A DNA stretch of 64,000 bases from Flagellimonas meridianipacifica (GCF_003001695.1 NZ_PVYX01000001.1:62001-126000), one strand, 5' to 3'. Positions 46,708 through 57,203 are shown, counted from the stretch's first letter. Made by a program: numbers and translations. Notes: generated from the letters alone by a model not told the origin.

Positions 46708-46941
46708 AAACAGGACCTTTTTGCCTCTCACTTTTTTGGTGAAATCCATAAAGCCCTAATATGAGTTGTATTCCCGATATGAAATCAATACCAGAGCGTT
46801 AATTTTCTTATTAACCTATGTAAGGTAAAGTCTTTTTTGTGCCTTGTTATGGACTTCACATGGAATGGGATATTGCCAGTGATTATCAACTAGCTAATTT
46901 CTTTGCTATTGACCTGATATTTTTTTCTTACTGAGCCATTT

Positions 46942-47715
46942 TCACTTTTTCGGTTCCTGCTTAAAACACCTCACCAACATTTTATAAAGTTCGGGATGTT
47001 TTCTTTTGAGTAAATCAGGTCGCTCAAAAAAATACTCGGCGGCTACGGCGAAAAATTCCGCTTCATTCGTTCCGCCATAGTTTCTTATATCGGATTTATT
47101 CGCATTGATGGCTTCCATTTCCTTGTGGATCAGTTTTAACCATGGAATTGTGTATTGGTGCTCCGTCAGCCGTTCTGGGATTCCATCCGTGAAATCATCG
47201 AGTTTATCAATGAGATGTACAAATTCGTGAATGCCCGTATTATTTTTATCGCTTTGGTTCTTGAAGCCATGATATAATGCTTTTTTGGATAATATCATTT
47301 GCTTTTCAAAACGTCCGTTTCCCACAATTCCGCCAATAATACGCGACTTATCTTTACTGCTAAATTGCAAATCCTCATTGAAATTGTCTGGATATAACAG
47401 TATTCCGCTTAAATTGGTATAGTGCCATTCTGGAAAGCCAAAAACGGGTATCACAGCACTTGCGGCAATCAAAATCTTATCGAGCTCTTGCAATTCCAAT
47501 TGTACGCCATCAATATAGACTTCACTCAAAAATTGCATCATTCGCTGTTGAAAAACCTTTTGCTTCTCTTTTGAAAGGTTGCTATAATAATGTACATTCT
47601 CTAATAATAGCCCGTGCCAATGTTCTGGAAATGGTTTAATTCTATGACGTTGCGCTTTTCTATAAAAATGAATCGCAAATAGAAGAATTACAACCGAAAT
47701 TAAAATGTAAGCCAT
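46942..47715 (-). CDS. mtfA: MtfA-like zinc-dependent peptidase (M90)
   Basis: 257 residues with an N-terminal membrane anchor (MAYILISVVILLFAIHFY) that classical MtfA lacks, as is common in this phylum. The metal motif HEFVH and the downstream Glu in TNEAEFFAVAAEYFFERP are both present, as in MtfA and anthrax lethal factor-like peptidases. In E. coli MtfA interacts with Mlc; here no such partner is visible. It lies just downstream of the copper genes and may share their transcript (16-base gap). Intact. Confidence 0.85.
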   Translation of the reverse strand: MAYILISVVILLFAIHFYRKAQRHRIKPFPEHWHGLLLENVHYYSNLSKEKQKVFQQRMMQFLSEVYIDGVQLELQELDKILIAASAVIPVFGFPEWHYTNLSGILLYPDNFNEDLQFSSKDKSRIIGGIVGNGRFEKQMILSKKALYHGFKNQSDKNNTGIHEFVHLIDKLDDFTDGIPERLTEHQYTIPWLKLIHKEMEAINANKSDIRNYGGTNEAEFFAVAAEYFFERPDLLKRKHPELYKMLVRCFKQEPKK

Positions 47716-47731
47716 ATTAAACTAAAGAGCA

Positions 47732-47944
47732 TTAATCTACAGCTTCTGCATTGAAGCCCACTTTTTGCAATGTAGCTTTTACATCTTCTTCTGAAGCACC
47801 ATCGCTTTTTATTGTTAGAATTTTATCTGGGTTTACAGTATCCACTTCCCAGCTTTCAACACCTTCCTGATTATTTAAGAGTGGTGTTACCTTAGATATA
47901 CAACCGCCACAATTAATGTTTGTTTTAAATTTTAAAGTTTTCAT
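47732..47944 (-). CDS. Heavy-metal-associated (HMA) copper chaperone-like protein
   Basis: 70 residues, a single ferredoxin-like HMA domain. The metal site is NCGGC (Cys12 and Cys15) rather than the common MxCxxC. C-terminal part has the LQKVGFNAEAV motif. Copper or zinc carrier in the cytoplasm, 24 bases after copA and surely part of its operon. Intact. Confidence 0.92.
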   Translation of the reverse strand: MKTLKFKTNINCGGCISKVTPLLNNQEGVESWEVDTVNPDKILTIKSDGASEEDVKATLQKVGFNAEAVD

Positions 47945-47967
47945 ATTATTTTAATTTATAATTAGTA

Positions 47968-50226
47968 TTAAAGTTTTATCCTTTTTAACCTTAAGCTATT
48001 TGCAACTACAGAGACACTACTAAATGCCATTGCTGCACCTGCAATCATTGGGTCTAATAAAAAGCCATTTATAGGGTATAGCACGCCTGCCGCTATCGGA
48101 ATACCAATAATATTATAAATGAATGCCCAAAACAGGTTTTGACGGATGCCCAGTACCGTTTTTTTTGATAGTGCCAATGCTTTCGGAATGGATTGTAAAT
48201 CTGAGGTTATCAATGTCATTTTTGCAACATCCATCGCAATATCGGACCCTTTGCCCATCGCGATACTTACATCGGCTTGCGCCAAGGCGTGGGAATCATT
48301 GATGCCATCGCCTACCATAGCTACTATTTTACCATCAGACTGCAATTTTTTCACAAAGGCTGCTTTATCCGAGGGCATTACTTCCCCTTGGAAATTTGCT
48401 ATTCCCACTTGTTGGGCTACGGCTGATGCTGTCTTATTATTATCACCTGTGAGCATATAGACATCAATGTCCCTTTCCTGAAGTGTTGCAATGGCTATTT
48501 TTGAAGTTTCCTTTATTTTGTCTGCAATAGCAAGTATCGCCAATACATCTATTTCATTACCAAAGAATATGACGGTTTTTGCTTGCTCTTCAAGACTTTC
48601 TGCTGTTTGCATCAAGGAAGCATCAATTTGAATATTCTTCTCAAGCATTAGTTTATGGTTTCCAATATAGTATTGTGAGCCATTTTCTGTTTTAGCCTGC
48701 ACACCTTTACCCGTAATACTTTCAAAAGAAGCAATTTCAACTTTTTCAATATTTTCTTCTTTAAAATGATTAACAACTGCTTCCGCCAAGGGGTGTTCAG
48801 ATTGGGCTTCTATTGCTAAAAGCAACTGTTTAAATTTATTTTTATTTTCAAGTGTACGCTTCCAATGTATATCGGTCACCAATGGTTTTCCCTCGGTAAT
48901 AGTGCCAGTTTTATCAAGGATGATAGCATTAACTTTATGACCGAGTTCTAAACTCTCGGCATCTTTTATAAGGATATTATTTTCGGCACCTTTTCCAATT
49001 CCCACCATAATAGCAGTAGGTGTAGCCAACCCTAAGGCGCAAGGACAGGCAATGACCAATACAGCGACAGAAGTCAATAAAGCTTGAGAAAACGCATTAT
49101 CACCTCCCATAGACATCCATACGATGAAGGTAATAATGGATATCCCCAATACGATGGGAACAAAAATTCCAGCAATTTTATCAACCAATTTTTGTACGGG
49201 TGCTTTGCTGCCCTGTGCTTCCTGTACCATTTTTATGATTTGGGAAAGCAGGGTTTCAACTCCCACTTTTTCTGCCTTGAATTGAAAACTACCTCTTTGA
49301 TTGACAGTACCAGCAAATACCTTCTCTTCTCTAGACTTTTGCACTGGAACAGGTTCTCCCGTAATCATACTTTCGTCTACATACGAGCTTCCTTTAGTAA
49401 CTTCCCCATCTACGGGAATCTTTTCTCCAGGGCGGACTAAAATAGTTTGACCTACTTGTACAGCAGAAATGGGAATTTCTTTTTCTTCCCCATTATCAAT
49501 AACTTTAAGCGTTTTAGGTTGTAATCCCATTAATTTTTTAATGGCCGAAGAAGTATTCGATTTGGCCTTTTCTTCCAGTAATTTCCCCAAAGAAATAAAG
49601 GTGATAATCACTGTCGCCGCTTCGTAATAAACGTGTGGCTCAATAGCACGATTTAACCAAAATTCCGGAAATAAGGTATTGAACACACTAAACAAAAATG
49701 CAATGCCCGTACTTAAAGCCACCAAGGTATCCATATTCGCCTTGCCACGTTTGGCCTGTTTGAAAGCATTGATAAAAAAACTACGCCCAAACCAGAAAAG
49801 AATAGGAATAGCCAATACCAAAGAAATCCACTTACCAGGTACCCATTGCATAAAGAACATTCCAAGTACGAAGATGGGCAGCGTCAGAATAGCTGACCAA
49901 ATGGTACGGTTTTTTATGTCCTGGTAATGCTTTTGCTGAAGCTCTTGTTGTGCTTCCACTGGGTCTTCTGCATCGATAATGATATCATAGCCCACTTCAC
50001 GCAGTGCGTTCTGAAGTTTTTCTTCAGAAATGGTTTCATCGTAATCGACTAAAACCGAATTGCTGGCAAAATTTACGATGGCCTTGTTTACGCCATCGGT
50101 ATGGGAAAGAATCGACTCAACACTACTGGCACAGGCGGCACAGGTCATACCCGTAACTGGAAAGGATTTTTTTATGCCTGATTTTTGTTCTTTGGGTTTG
50201 GTTTTGAATATATTGGTTGCTTCCAT
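47968..50226 (-). CDS. copA: Copper-translocating P-type ATPase
   Basis: 752 residues. One N-terminal HMA domain with [10 protein letters not shown] (about 26-35). Then eight membrane helices, the actuator motif MITGEPVPV, the transmembrane CPC (VIACPCALG), the phosphorylation motif [15 protein letters not shown] in the nucleotide domain, and GDGIND near the end. CPC plus HP identifies a P1B-1 Cu(I) exporter. It moves copper from cytoplasm to periplasm. Gene order is copA - HMA protein - mtfA; a DUF305 gene lies upstream. Confidence 0.96.
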   Translation of the reverse strand: MEATNIFKTKPKEQKSGIKKSFPVTGMTCAACASSVESILSHTDGVNKAIVNFASNSVLVDYDETISEEKLQNALREVGYDIIIDAEDPVEAQQELQQKHYQDIKNRTIWSAILTLPIFVLGMFFMQWVPGKWISLVLAIPILFWFGRSFFINAFKQAKRGKANMDTLVALSTGIAFLFSVFNTLFPEFWLNRAIEPHVYYEAATVIITFISLGKLLEEKAKSNTSSAIKKLMGLQPKTLKVIDNGEEKEIPISAVQVGQTILVRPGEKIPVDGEVTKGSSYVDESMITGEPVPVQKSREEKVFAGTVNQRGSFQFKAEKVGVETLLSQIIKMVQEAQGSKAPVQKLVDKIAGIFVPIVLGISIITFIVWMSMGGDNAFSQALLTSVAVLVIACPCALGLATPTAIMVGIGKGAENNILIKDAESLELGHKVNAIILDKTGTITEGKPLVTDIHWKRTLENKNKFKQLLLAIEAQSEHPLAEAVVNHFKEENIEKVEIASFESITGKGVQAKTENGSQYYIGNHKLMLEKNIQIDASLMQTAESLEEQAKTVIFFGNEIDVLAILAIADKIKETSKIAIATLQERDIDVYMLTGDNNKTASAVAQQVGIANFQGEVMPSDKAAFVKKLQSDGKIVAMVGDGINDSHALAQADVSIAMGKGSDIAMDVAKMTLITSDLQSIPKALALSKKTVLGIRQNLFWAFIYNIIGIPIAAGVLYPINGFLLDPMIAGAAMAFSSVSVVANSLRLKRIKL

Positions 50227-50229
50227 TTA

Positions 50230-50382
50230 TTACTCCGTTTTGTATTTCACAAATTTCGGAATAGAACACGGGAAAGCTGTTACGTTATTCGCTGAAAGAG
50301 TTGTAAAATTTGCTGAAAAATTGACTTGTGGTTCCTGTAAAGAGCTTTTTGCAGGCTGGCAGTCAATTTTTTTTGAATTCAT
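50230..50382 (-). CDS. Possible 50-residue protein upstream of copA
   Basis: ATG 50382 to TAA 50230, three bases before the copA start. The product has two Cys (KKIDCQP; AFPCSIP) and many Ser/Asn/Thr. Tight spacing suggests translational coupling with copA, but the sequence has no known family and low complexity, so coding is uncertain. The rest of the roughly 260-base gap holds a TCAACCTCTAAA direct repeat (50382-50393, 50407-50418). Confidence 0.3.
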   Translation of the reverse strand: MNSKKIDCQPAKSSLQEPQVNFSANFTTLSANNVTAFPCSIPKFVKYKTE

Positions 50383-50490
50383 CAACCTCTAAAAGAAAAA
50401 AGATTTTCAACCTCTAAAGCCTTTCCCTAATTGGAAAGATTATTTAAGGTAAATCCTTTTTCTTTTAATCGATGATGTATACTTATATTT

Positions 50491-51054
50491 TTAATCGTTT
50501 AGATTTTTTGTTTCCTTGGTAAGCGAACCTTCAAACTTAGGAATTGGGTGATTCTTTCTCTCCTCTTCTGTTTCCACTATTCCATTCTCCTTGATGTCAT
50601 TGATTAACCATTGCATTTCCATTATTTCTCTACGTTGCGCCTTGATGATTTCATCGGCAAGTTTCCTTACCCTGACATCTTTTATTTTTGAACGTTCGCT
50701 AGTTAAAATAGCTATAGAGTGATGGGGAATCATTCCTTCCATATAGTCAACACCAGTAACTGTTACTTGACTTCGGACTAGCCAAATCCCTCCTGCAATC
50801 AATAAAACCCCTAGACTCAAAATCATAATATTCTTGTTTCTCTCTTTGTACATATTTAACATATACAGAAGCATAATAATGACCATCGACCCACCCATAA
50901 TCAGGGTCATAAAAAATCTGGTCTCACTGTACCAGAAATGGTCAATAATCTGATACGAGTGTGTGTACATCAAAAAGAACATCGCAACCATTGAGGTGCC
51001 AATCATTGCGAAAAATTTTAAATAATTATTTGGCTTTTTTTCGGTGTTTTCCAT
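50491..51054 (-). CDS. DUF305 family membrane protein
   Basis: 187 residues. Three membrane helices (about 13-31, 45-65, 74-92) followed by a periplasmic DUF305 domain: VDYMEGMIPHHSIAILTSER, then KAQRREIMEMQWLINDIKEN. DUF305 is a ferritin-like four-helix family with His/Met residues, often encoded in copper-resistance regions. The HH and Met residues fit a metal site. The product probably works with CopA in copper handling; transcript is separate from copA by a 260-base gap. Confidence 0.87.
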   Translation of the reverse strand: MENTEKKPNNYLKFFAMIGTSMVAMFFLMYTHSYQIIDHFWYSETRFFMTLIMGGSMVIIMLLYMLNMYKERNKNIMILSLGVLLIAGGIWLVRSQVTVTGVDYMEGMIPHHSIAILTSERSKIKDVRVRKLADEIIKAQRREIMEMQWLINDIKENGIVETEEERKNHPIPKFEGSLTKETKNLND

Positions 51055-51383
51055 AGTTTATGTTTTTGGTTGTTTTAATTAATTTAATCTATTAAAATTA
51101 AGAATAATACAAAGCAAGTATGGACTACAACGGATGATATTTTAACTCATTTGAAATGCTAGAAAATATTAAATTATAATAGTTTAAAAGACTAAAAGTA
51201 TTACTAAAAAATAATGATTTGAGCAATCTGATTTAAAACAAATTTGCGCTCATAATATACTATTACTTATAAAATAATCATTTATATCTTATCCTTTATG
51301 TAGACAGAACCTATAACAAGATGCTTTAAAAAAAATCTTAGAAACATCGGTTCTCCCATAACTTCTAATTTTCTGTAATACTA
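51055..51383. other. AT-rich gene-free stretch
   Basis: About 330 very AT-rich bases between the DUF305 and DUF4249 genes. I see no credible frame, RNA gene or strong hairpin. It may hold the DUF305 promoter and the DUF4249 terminator. Confidence 0.5.
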
Positions 51384-52265
51384 TTAGTTTTCCTGTTCGA
51401 CAAAAGTATAAACTTGATTTACGACCTCAGTGACTCTAAAAAATCCGAAGGCATAATTATCTTGGTTCTGAAGATTTACGAAGTTTCCTTTTAACCTTGT
51501 TGGTATGGTTGCAAAAGGGTCACCAACGTTATCACTTTGTTCTATAAGTATATGCAAGAAGTCATAATAGAGTTCGGAAATACCATACAAGTTGATATCC
51601 ACCATATCTCCAGGTAATATTTCATCTTCTGCATCCTCGGCATTTTCTTCGTAAAAAATAGATACTTCATTACCATTGGTAAATTCATCTGACACAACCA
51701 CTCTTAGAGGGAACAAATCATCGCCTTCTAAAAAGGTAGCATAATAAAAATTTGTTTCATTCTCGGGATCGTCAAAATAAATAGTAAGATCTAACTCCTC
51801 TTCATCTGAGCCACCTATACGTGATTGTTCTATCCTGTTTATTTCAGGAACTGGTATTAATGTTTCTTGTGCGATATAGGTCTCATCGTTATAGATTATC
51901 TCCAAATTATAGACATTATTAATAATAGGCTCGAAATCTGAAATAGTATACCTTCCATCTTGCTGATCCTCGAACACATAAACTTCTCCATTTGTGACAT
52001 TTTCAACGCTTACAAATGCACCGACTACCGGATCTAGGGCTGTATCAAAAAACGGTGTGGTAAGACTAAGTTTAATAGTTTGATCATTTCCTGAAGTGCC
52101 TTTTTCCCAATCTAGAGACGCCTCTATAACAAGACGAGAGGCTTCAGTTGGCACAGCCACATCTACAACATCTGTGCAGGAAAAAACAACTGAACTTAGA
52201 AGTATAATCGTTACCGCTGCTTTTGATCTTAATTTGTTGATTATTTTTTTTATTCTTGAATTCAT
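51384..52265 (-). CDS. DUF4249 lipoprotein (receptor partner)
   Basis: 293 residues. Lipoprotein signal ending SSVVFSC (Cys30), then a beta-rich DUF4249 domain: TTPFFDTALDPVVGAFVSVE, DGRYTISDFEPIINNVYNLE and the closing AFGFFRVTEVVNQVYTF. DUF4249 lipoproteins sit beside a TonB-dependent receptor and are thought to form its outer-leaflet partner. The stop of the receptor gene upstream is two bases from this start, so they are one transcript. Substrate unknown. Confidence 0.88.
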   Translation of the reverse strand: MNSRIKKIINKLRSKAAVTIILLSSVVFSCTDVVDVAVPTEASRLVIEASLDWEKGTSGNDQTIKLSLTTPFFDTALDPVVGAFVSVENVTNGEVYVFEDQQDGRYTISDFEPIINNVYNLEIIYNDETYIAQETLIPVPEINRIEQSRIGGSDEEELDLTIYFDDPENETNFYYATFLEGDDLFPLRVVVSDEFTNGNEVSIFYEENAEDAEDEILPGDMVDINLYGISELYYDFLHILIEQSDNVGDPFATIPTRLKGNFVNLQNQDNYAFGFFRVTEVVNQVYTFVEQEN

Positions 52266-52267
52266 GA

Positions 52268-54670
52268 CTAAAATTTAAAGTTATACGTTATTGATGGGAT
52301 AATACCAAAAATCGAAGTTCTTAAGGCTTCATTTACACCAGTATTATAATTTTGATTGAAAGAAATCGACGCCGCATTCATTCTGTTATATAAGTTATAA
52401 ATGCTAAAAACCCATTCTCCTTTCCACCGTTTATCTGGTCTGCGATTGGGTTTGTAGGTTGCTGCAATATCTAACCTATGGTAGGCAGGCAGGCGATTAG
52501 CGTTCCTCTCGTCGTAGATGACAATAGAAGATCCTTCGTATTCAAATTGACCGGAAGGATAGGTAACCGGGCGACCCGTTTGATAAACCAAGTTGGAACT
52601 AAATGTCCATTTATCGGATAATTTATAGACTCCTGATAGAGATATATCGTGTGTGCGATCATAAGGTGTATTGTACCAATTGCCGTTGTTAATACCAGGA
52701 CCTCCGGCATTGCCCCCAAAAGAGCGTTGTTCAGATTTAGCTAGTGTATATGCCAACCAACCTGTAAAACGGCCTTTGTTTTTTCTTAAAAGAAACTCTA
52801 AACCATAGGCTCTTGCCTCCCCATTTAAAATTTCCGTTTCTATGGTATTATTTCCTAATAAGTTGGCTCCATCAATATAATCAATACGATTATCTGTTGT
52901 TTTATAGTAGGCTTCTAATTCAAATGAATATTTGTTATCGTTGGAATTGCGGTAGTACCCTAGGGCGTATTGGTTTGATAGCTGTGGTTCTATGAAGGGT
53001 CCGCTGGGTGTCCAAACATCTAAAGGGGTTACAGATATTGTGTTTGACAGTAAATGTAGATATTGAGCCGTACGCGTATAGCTTCCCTTTACTGATGATT
53101 TATCGGTTAATTTATATGATAATCCCAATCGTGGTTCTAAATTCCCAAATTGCCTAATTGTTTGCCCTCTTGAATACGGTGCGTTACCAACCGCTGTACC
53201 GCTTTGATAAATCCCTAATTCTTGATTGTAAACTACGGGCTGGTTATTGGCATAATTAGTGATAGTCTGTTGGCCTAGTCTGTTGAACGTACTATATCTC
53301 AATCCGTACCTTGCGGTAAGCTTATCTGTAATTGTATGCTCTGCACTTACATAAGCGCCAGCCTCAAAGGCATTTTTCTGGTCTAATATCAAAGGGTTAA
53401 CTGAAGAACTTGGGGTAGACGGCACGATCTCTCCTGGATTTAAATTATAGGAAATACCATTAAGGCCAAAATCTATTTTTAATTTATCGGTTGCATAATA
53501 GTTAAGGTCGTACTTTACATTGAAATTCTCTATATCTGAGATCCAATCCAATTGATCAAAATCTAGTATTATTTGATAATCGTACTTACTGTAAATAAGC
53601 GATAAGTTGGAGAAAAGTTTGTCATTAAAAATATGATTCCAACGCAGGTTGGCAGAGGCGTTACCATAATTACTGTCTAAAAGACCAGAAATATTAAATA
53701 CATCCCTACCAAAATAACCTGACAAATAGACCTTATTGTTTTCGTTAATTTCATAGTTGGTTTTGAGATTTAAATCGTAAAAACTAATATTACTATTTCC
53801 CAAATCGTCCAACAATCCAGAAAAAAGCTGAGCATAAGTGGTTCTTCCTGCCAAAAGAAAGGAACCCTTTTTATTAAACATTGGGCTTTCTACTGCAAGC
53901 CTACTTGAAATTAATCCAATACCACCATTGAGTGCTAGGTCTTTATTATTACCTTCTTTCTGTCTTACATCCAATACCGAAGATGTCCTCCCTCCAAATT
54001 TTGCTGGAATGTCACCCTTATAAAGCTTCACATTTTTTATGGCATCATTATTAAAGACAGAAAATAATCCGAAAAAATGAGATGTGTTATATATAATGGC
54101 TTCGTCTAAGAGTACCAAATTCTGGTCTACTGCGCCACCTCTTACGTTAAAGCCTGCTGAACCTTCTCCATTGTTTGATACTCCCGGCAGAAGCTGTATG
54201 GTTTTTATAAGATCTACTTCACCCAATACAGCAGGTGCTAATTCAATTGTTTCCGCTTTTAAGGCAACAACTCCCATCTGCGGCTTTCTTACATTAAGTT
54301 TCTCTATGCCTTCATCTGCTGTAATAATTACCTCTTCTAAAGTGTTTGAGGCCTCTTCAAGCTCAAAATTTAACTTTATATCCTCGGTAAGTGATATTTC
54401 TTTCTTAATCTCTTTGTAACCTAAATAGGAAACAATTAGTGTATATGTCCCTTTTGGTGCTGTAATAGAATAAAAACCATACTCGTTTGTGGTTGCTCCT
54501 ATAGTGGTTCCTTTTAAGTAAACCGATGCTCCCAATACTGTTTCGCCATTAATTATATCACTGATACTTCCCCGTATGGTATATTTCTCTTGGGCAAATA
54601 ACGTGGTGTTAATTAAGATAAAAAGTAATGATAAAAATGGTTTCCTGAATAATTGAGTGGGATGTTTCAT
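52268..54670 (-). CDS. TonB-dependent receptor with carboxypeptidase-like N-domain
   Basis: 800 residues. Signal peptide (about 1-26), a CarboxypepD_reg-like domain (about 29-115; ISDIINGETVLGASVYLKGT, GTYTLIVSYLGYKEI), a plug domain (LLPGVSNNGEGSAGFNVRGG) and a 22-strand barrel ending in YNFKF, the required aromatic C-terminus. SusC-like layout but without an SusD gene; the DUF4249 partner next door replaces it. Imports a ligand across the outer membrane with TonB energy. Ligand unknown. Intact. Confidence 0.94.
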   Translation of the reverse strand: MKHPTQLFRKPFLSLLFILINTTLFAQEKYTIRGSISDIINGETVLGASVYLKGTTIGATTNEYGFYSITAPKGTYTLIVSYLGYKEIKKEISLTEDIKLNFELEEASNTLEEVIITADEGIEKLNVRKPQMGVVALKAETIELAPAVLGEVDLIKTIQLLPGVSNNGEGSAGFNVRGGAVDQNLVLLDEAIIYNTSHFFGLFSVFNNDAIKNVKLYKGDIPAKFGGRTSSVLDVRQKEGNNKDLALNGGIGLISSRLAVESPMFNKKGSFLLAGRTTYAQLFSGLLDDLGNSNISFYDLNLKTNYEINENNKVYLSGYFGRDVFNISGLLDSNYGNASANLRWNHIFNDKLFSNLSLIYSKYDYQIILDFDQLDWISDIENFNVKYDLNYYATDKLKIDFGLNGISYNLNPGEIVPSTPSSSVNPLILDQKNAFEAGAYVSAEHTITDKLTARYGLRYSTFNRLGQQTITNYANNQPVVYNQELGIYQSGTAVGNAPYSRGQTIRQFGNLEPRLGLSYKLTDKSSVKGSYTRTAQYLHLLSNTISVTPLDVWTPSGPFIEPQLSNQYALGYYRNSNDNKYSFELEAYYKTTDNRIDYIDGANLLGNNTIETEILNGEARAYGLEFLLRKNKGRFTGWLAYTLAKSEQRSFGGNAGGPGINNGNWYNTPYDRTHDISLSGVYKLSDKWTFSSNLVYQTGRPVTYPSGQFEYEGSSIVIYDERNANRLPAYHRLDIAATYKPNRRPDKRWKGEWVFSIYNLYNRMNAASISFNQNYNTGVNEALRTSIFGIIPSITYNFKF

Positions 54671-54819
54671 TTACAGTTTAATTGTTTTAAATTAGAATTA
54701 TTTTACTCTGACACTAATCAGACAATAAAAATTAGATCATTGACTATTATGACGTGCTTAATAGACTTTAAAGAACGACAGGTAAGTGCACCAGATTATT
54801 TGCCTGTTGTCCAGAATGC

Positions 54820-54971
54820 TTATTCTGTACCGATTATCTTATTTTTAGGAATTGAATTCTTTAATTGTGTAGGCGTCAATCCCTTGACCTTCTTAAAAGT
54901 AGCATTGAATGAAGACTTAGAGCTAAAACCAACTTCCGGTGTGATTCCGAAAAGAGTATAATGCGCATATT
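54820..54971 (-). pseudogene. Duplicated 3' fragment of an AraC-type regulator
   Basis: On the - strand this reads YTLFGITPEVGFSSKSSFNA, TFKKVKGLTPTQLKNSIP and a natural TAA. It matches the C-terminus of the AraC protein at 56154-57203 (YTLFGIASEVGFSSKSSFNA) at about 80% by eye, and the DNA similarity continues past the stop to about 54770. The N-terminal nine-tenths is absent. It lies upstream of the TonB-receptor gene. Confidence 0.85.
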
Positions 54972-55053
54972 GGTCTTTCGCTGGAGATTTTTCGCAAACG
55001 ATTGGCTTTTTGGCTTTAGTGTGAAAACAACTATTAACTTCTTACAACCTATT

Positions 55054-56079
55054 TTAGAAGATTGCCTCCTTGATTCTTTCTAATATCTCGTTTATTTTAA
55101 CAGAATTAGTATCTAAGGGTATGTTGTTACCTCCATAAGGTCCATAGGTTTTTGGGTCGGTAACATTAAACAAACCAAATGTAGTCGTATTTGTGGACGA
55201 TGATAAATGCATTATACCGCTATCTGCTCCAATGAAAACAACAGAATTTTCAATTACCGAGGCTATTTCCCTAAGGTTATTACTATAAAAATGCACACTC
55301 TCGTAATTGATTTGAGATACATTTTCATTTGGCAATATTTCTAAAACGTTAAAATTGGTAAACTCAGTTTTTAGTTCTTTATAAAATTTTAACCACCATT
55401 TTTTCGATAGACATTTATTTCCTGTAGCAAAAGTGAAAATGCAAATAGTTTTTTTGTTGCTATTAAATAAGGCTTTAATTCGTTGATTTCCTTTTTCTAT
55501 TTCTTGTCTAGATAGTTTTATTGATAGCTTCGGATACCTATCGGTGAGATAGTCTGATGGATCCAAAAATTTTCTTAAATTATAGATAGGGATTTTTGCA
55601 ATATGTTCAGGTCTATTGAGCTTGGTAGTACCTGAGTTGTAAATCTTGAATTTAGCTCTTGACAACTTAACAAATATTTTGCTTGAATTCGAATCCTCAC
55701 ATCCCACAATTGCAATGTTATATTGATTTGAGATTAGGCTTATAGACTTTATCAAATAGTCTATAATATTATTAAATGGCTTTTTAGGAAGGTTAAAAAT
55801 TGTCTCTACACAATGATAATTGGAGAGCAATATGTAAGAAAGGTTTCCATTGACTATTAAATGTATTTTACAGTTAGGAAATTGTTTATTAATCTCTTGT
55901 ATTAAAGGGGTTATTAAGAGTTGATTACCTAACCTATGATTTGGTCTTGTAATTAAAACTTTAATTTCTGAATCTCTAGGAAGACTTTCTAATAGATTGA
56001 TTCTTTTGGAGTTTCTAAAAGAACCCGTTAGTACCTTAAATATTTTATTTTTTAATGGATTTAGCTTTTTAATTGACAA
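55054..56079 (-). CDS. Glycosyltransferase family 9 (heptosyltransferase-like)
   Basis: 341 residues. Family blocks: KVLITRPNHRLGNQLLITPL near the N-terminus, a central KTICIFTFATGNKCLSKKWW, and the donor-site FIGADSGIMHLSSSTNTTTFGLF. GT9 enzymes add heptose or related sugars to lipid A-core or other surface glycans in the cytoplasm. Strongly AT-rich (a sampled line, 55741-55800, has 12 of 60 G+C), unlike its neighbours, and it lies exactly between the AraC gene and that gene's duplicated 3' fragment, so it looks inserted. The standard start is kept (MSIKKLNPLKNK). Confidence 0.87.
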   Translation of the reverse strand: MSIKKLNPLKNKIFKVLTGSFRNSKRINLLESLPRDSEIKVLITRPNHRLGNQLLITPLIQEINKQFPNCKIHLIVNGNLSYILLSNYHCVETIFNLPKKPFNNIIDYLIKSISLISNQYNIAIVGCEDSNSSKIFVKLSRAKFKIYNSGTTKLNRPEHIAKIPIYNLRKFLDPSDYLTDRYPKLSIKLSRQEIEKGNQRIKALFNSNKKTICIFTFATGNKCLSKKWWLKFYKELKTEFTNFNVLEILPNENVSQINYESVHFYSNNLREIASVIENSVVFIGADSGIMHLSSSTNTTTFGLFNVTDPKTYGPYGGNNIPLDTNSVKINEILERIKEAIF

Positions 56080-56153
56080 TTTTAGAAGGATTTAAATTCC
56101 TTCAAAGAACGACATCCAAGTATACAAGATTATCTGTCCGTTGTCCAGAATAC

Positions 56154-57203
56154 TTATTCTATACCAGTTTCATTTTTTTTAGCAATGGAGTTCTTGAATT
56201 GCGAAGGGGTCAATCCCTTGACCTTCTTAAAAGTAGCATTAAATGAAGACTTAGAGCTGAAGCCAACTTCTGAGGCAATTCCGAAAAGAGTATAATGAGC
56301 ATATTTCTTGTTTTGTAGGTTAACGACAAAGGCTTCAATCCTGTATCCATTAACAAAATCCTGAAAACTAATATTCATATGTACGTTCAGAACTTCAGAA
56401 ATATATTGCCTTGGAATATTTAATTTTTTTGATACACTATGGATCGATAACCTAGGATCTAGATAAAGCTTTTCTTTTTCCATTATCTGTATCAAATCAT
56501 TTTTATAGCTTTTAATTGATTCTGGTTTTAAGTTTGAGGACTTGTATTTGGTAATCTTGGTGCTTGGAATAAGCTCTTTAGGTTTCATTATTAAATAGAA
56601 CGTTATTGCATAAAACAAGAATGCTACGATGAGAATCAAATAGGTGTTAAAATTATCATCATCAGAAAACACTATTGGCTCCATCTCAAACAAATCGAAA
56701 ACACCATTTATGTATGAAATGCTCATTATTAAAATAATAGGAACAACGAAATACAAAACCCTATTAGCCCTTTTAGTTCTAAGCAAATTGTATAAGATAT
56801 GGACTAAGTAACCCAAAAACACAAACTCGATCAATGTCTCTGCGATCTCTAAAAGATCGTTTTCCCGTTCTGAAAAAATTTCCAATGTTTCACTTAAGAA
56901 TAAAAATATACTAGGTAAGAAAAACAAATAGTCCCTTTTTAAAAAAACCTCTTTATCAGAATTTAAATACTTGAAGTATAAAAAAAGAAATGTAAGAAAT
57001 AATGAGCTGTCAAAGAAGAACCAATCTGCATCTTCGACGAAAAGGTTATTATCGTCATCACCAACTATGTATAACAGCACTGATATGATACTTCCACAAA
57101 AAAGCCAAAAGGTTATTTTTCTATATTTTCTTTTGTTCTTGTAAAAAACCAGGAGGAGGAAAAGGCCTTGTACCAAGGCAACTATTTGAATGATTTTAAG
57201 CAT
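56154..57203 (-). CDS. AraC family regulator with membrane-embedded N-terminal domain
   Basis: 349 residues. Seven hydrophobic segments in the first 210 residues (for example MLKIIQIVALVQGLFLLLVF) form a membrane sensor; a basic linker then leads to an AraC-type double helix-turn-helix (SIHSVSKKLNIPRQYISEVL; FGIASEVGFSSKSSFNATFK; GLTPSQFKNSI). This membrane-AraC type is common in Bacteroidota. Its 3' end is duplicated at 54820. It may regulate the DUF4249/TonB-receptor genes downstream. Intact. Confidence 0.9.
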   Translation of the reverse strand: MLKIIQIVALVQGLFLLLVFYKNKRKYRKITFWLFCGSIISVLLYIVGDDDNNLFVEDADWFFFDSSLFLTFLFLYFKYLNSDKEVFLKRDYLFFLPSIFLFLSETLEIFSERENDLLEIAETLIEFVFLGYLVHILYNLLRTKRANRVLYFVVPIILIMSISYINGVFDLFEMEPIVFSDDDNFNTYLILIVAFLFYAITFYLIMKPKELIPSTKITKYKSSNLKPESIKSYKNDLIQIMEKEKLYLDPRLSIHSVSKKLNIPRQYISEVLNVHMNISFQDFVNGYRIEAFVVNLQNKKYAHYTLFGIASEVGFSSKSSFNATFKKVKGLTPSQFKNSIAKKNETGIE

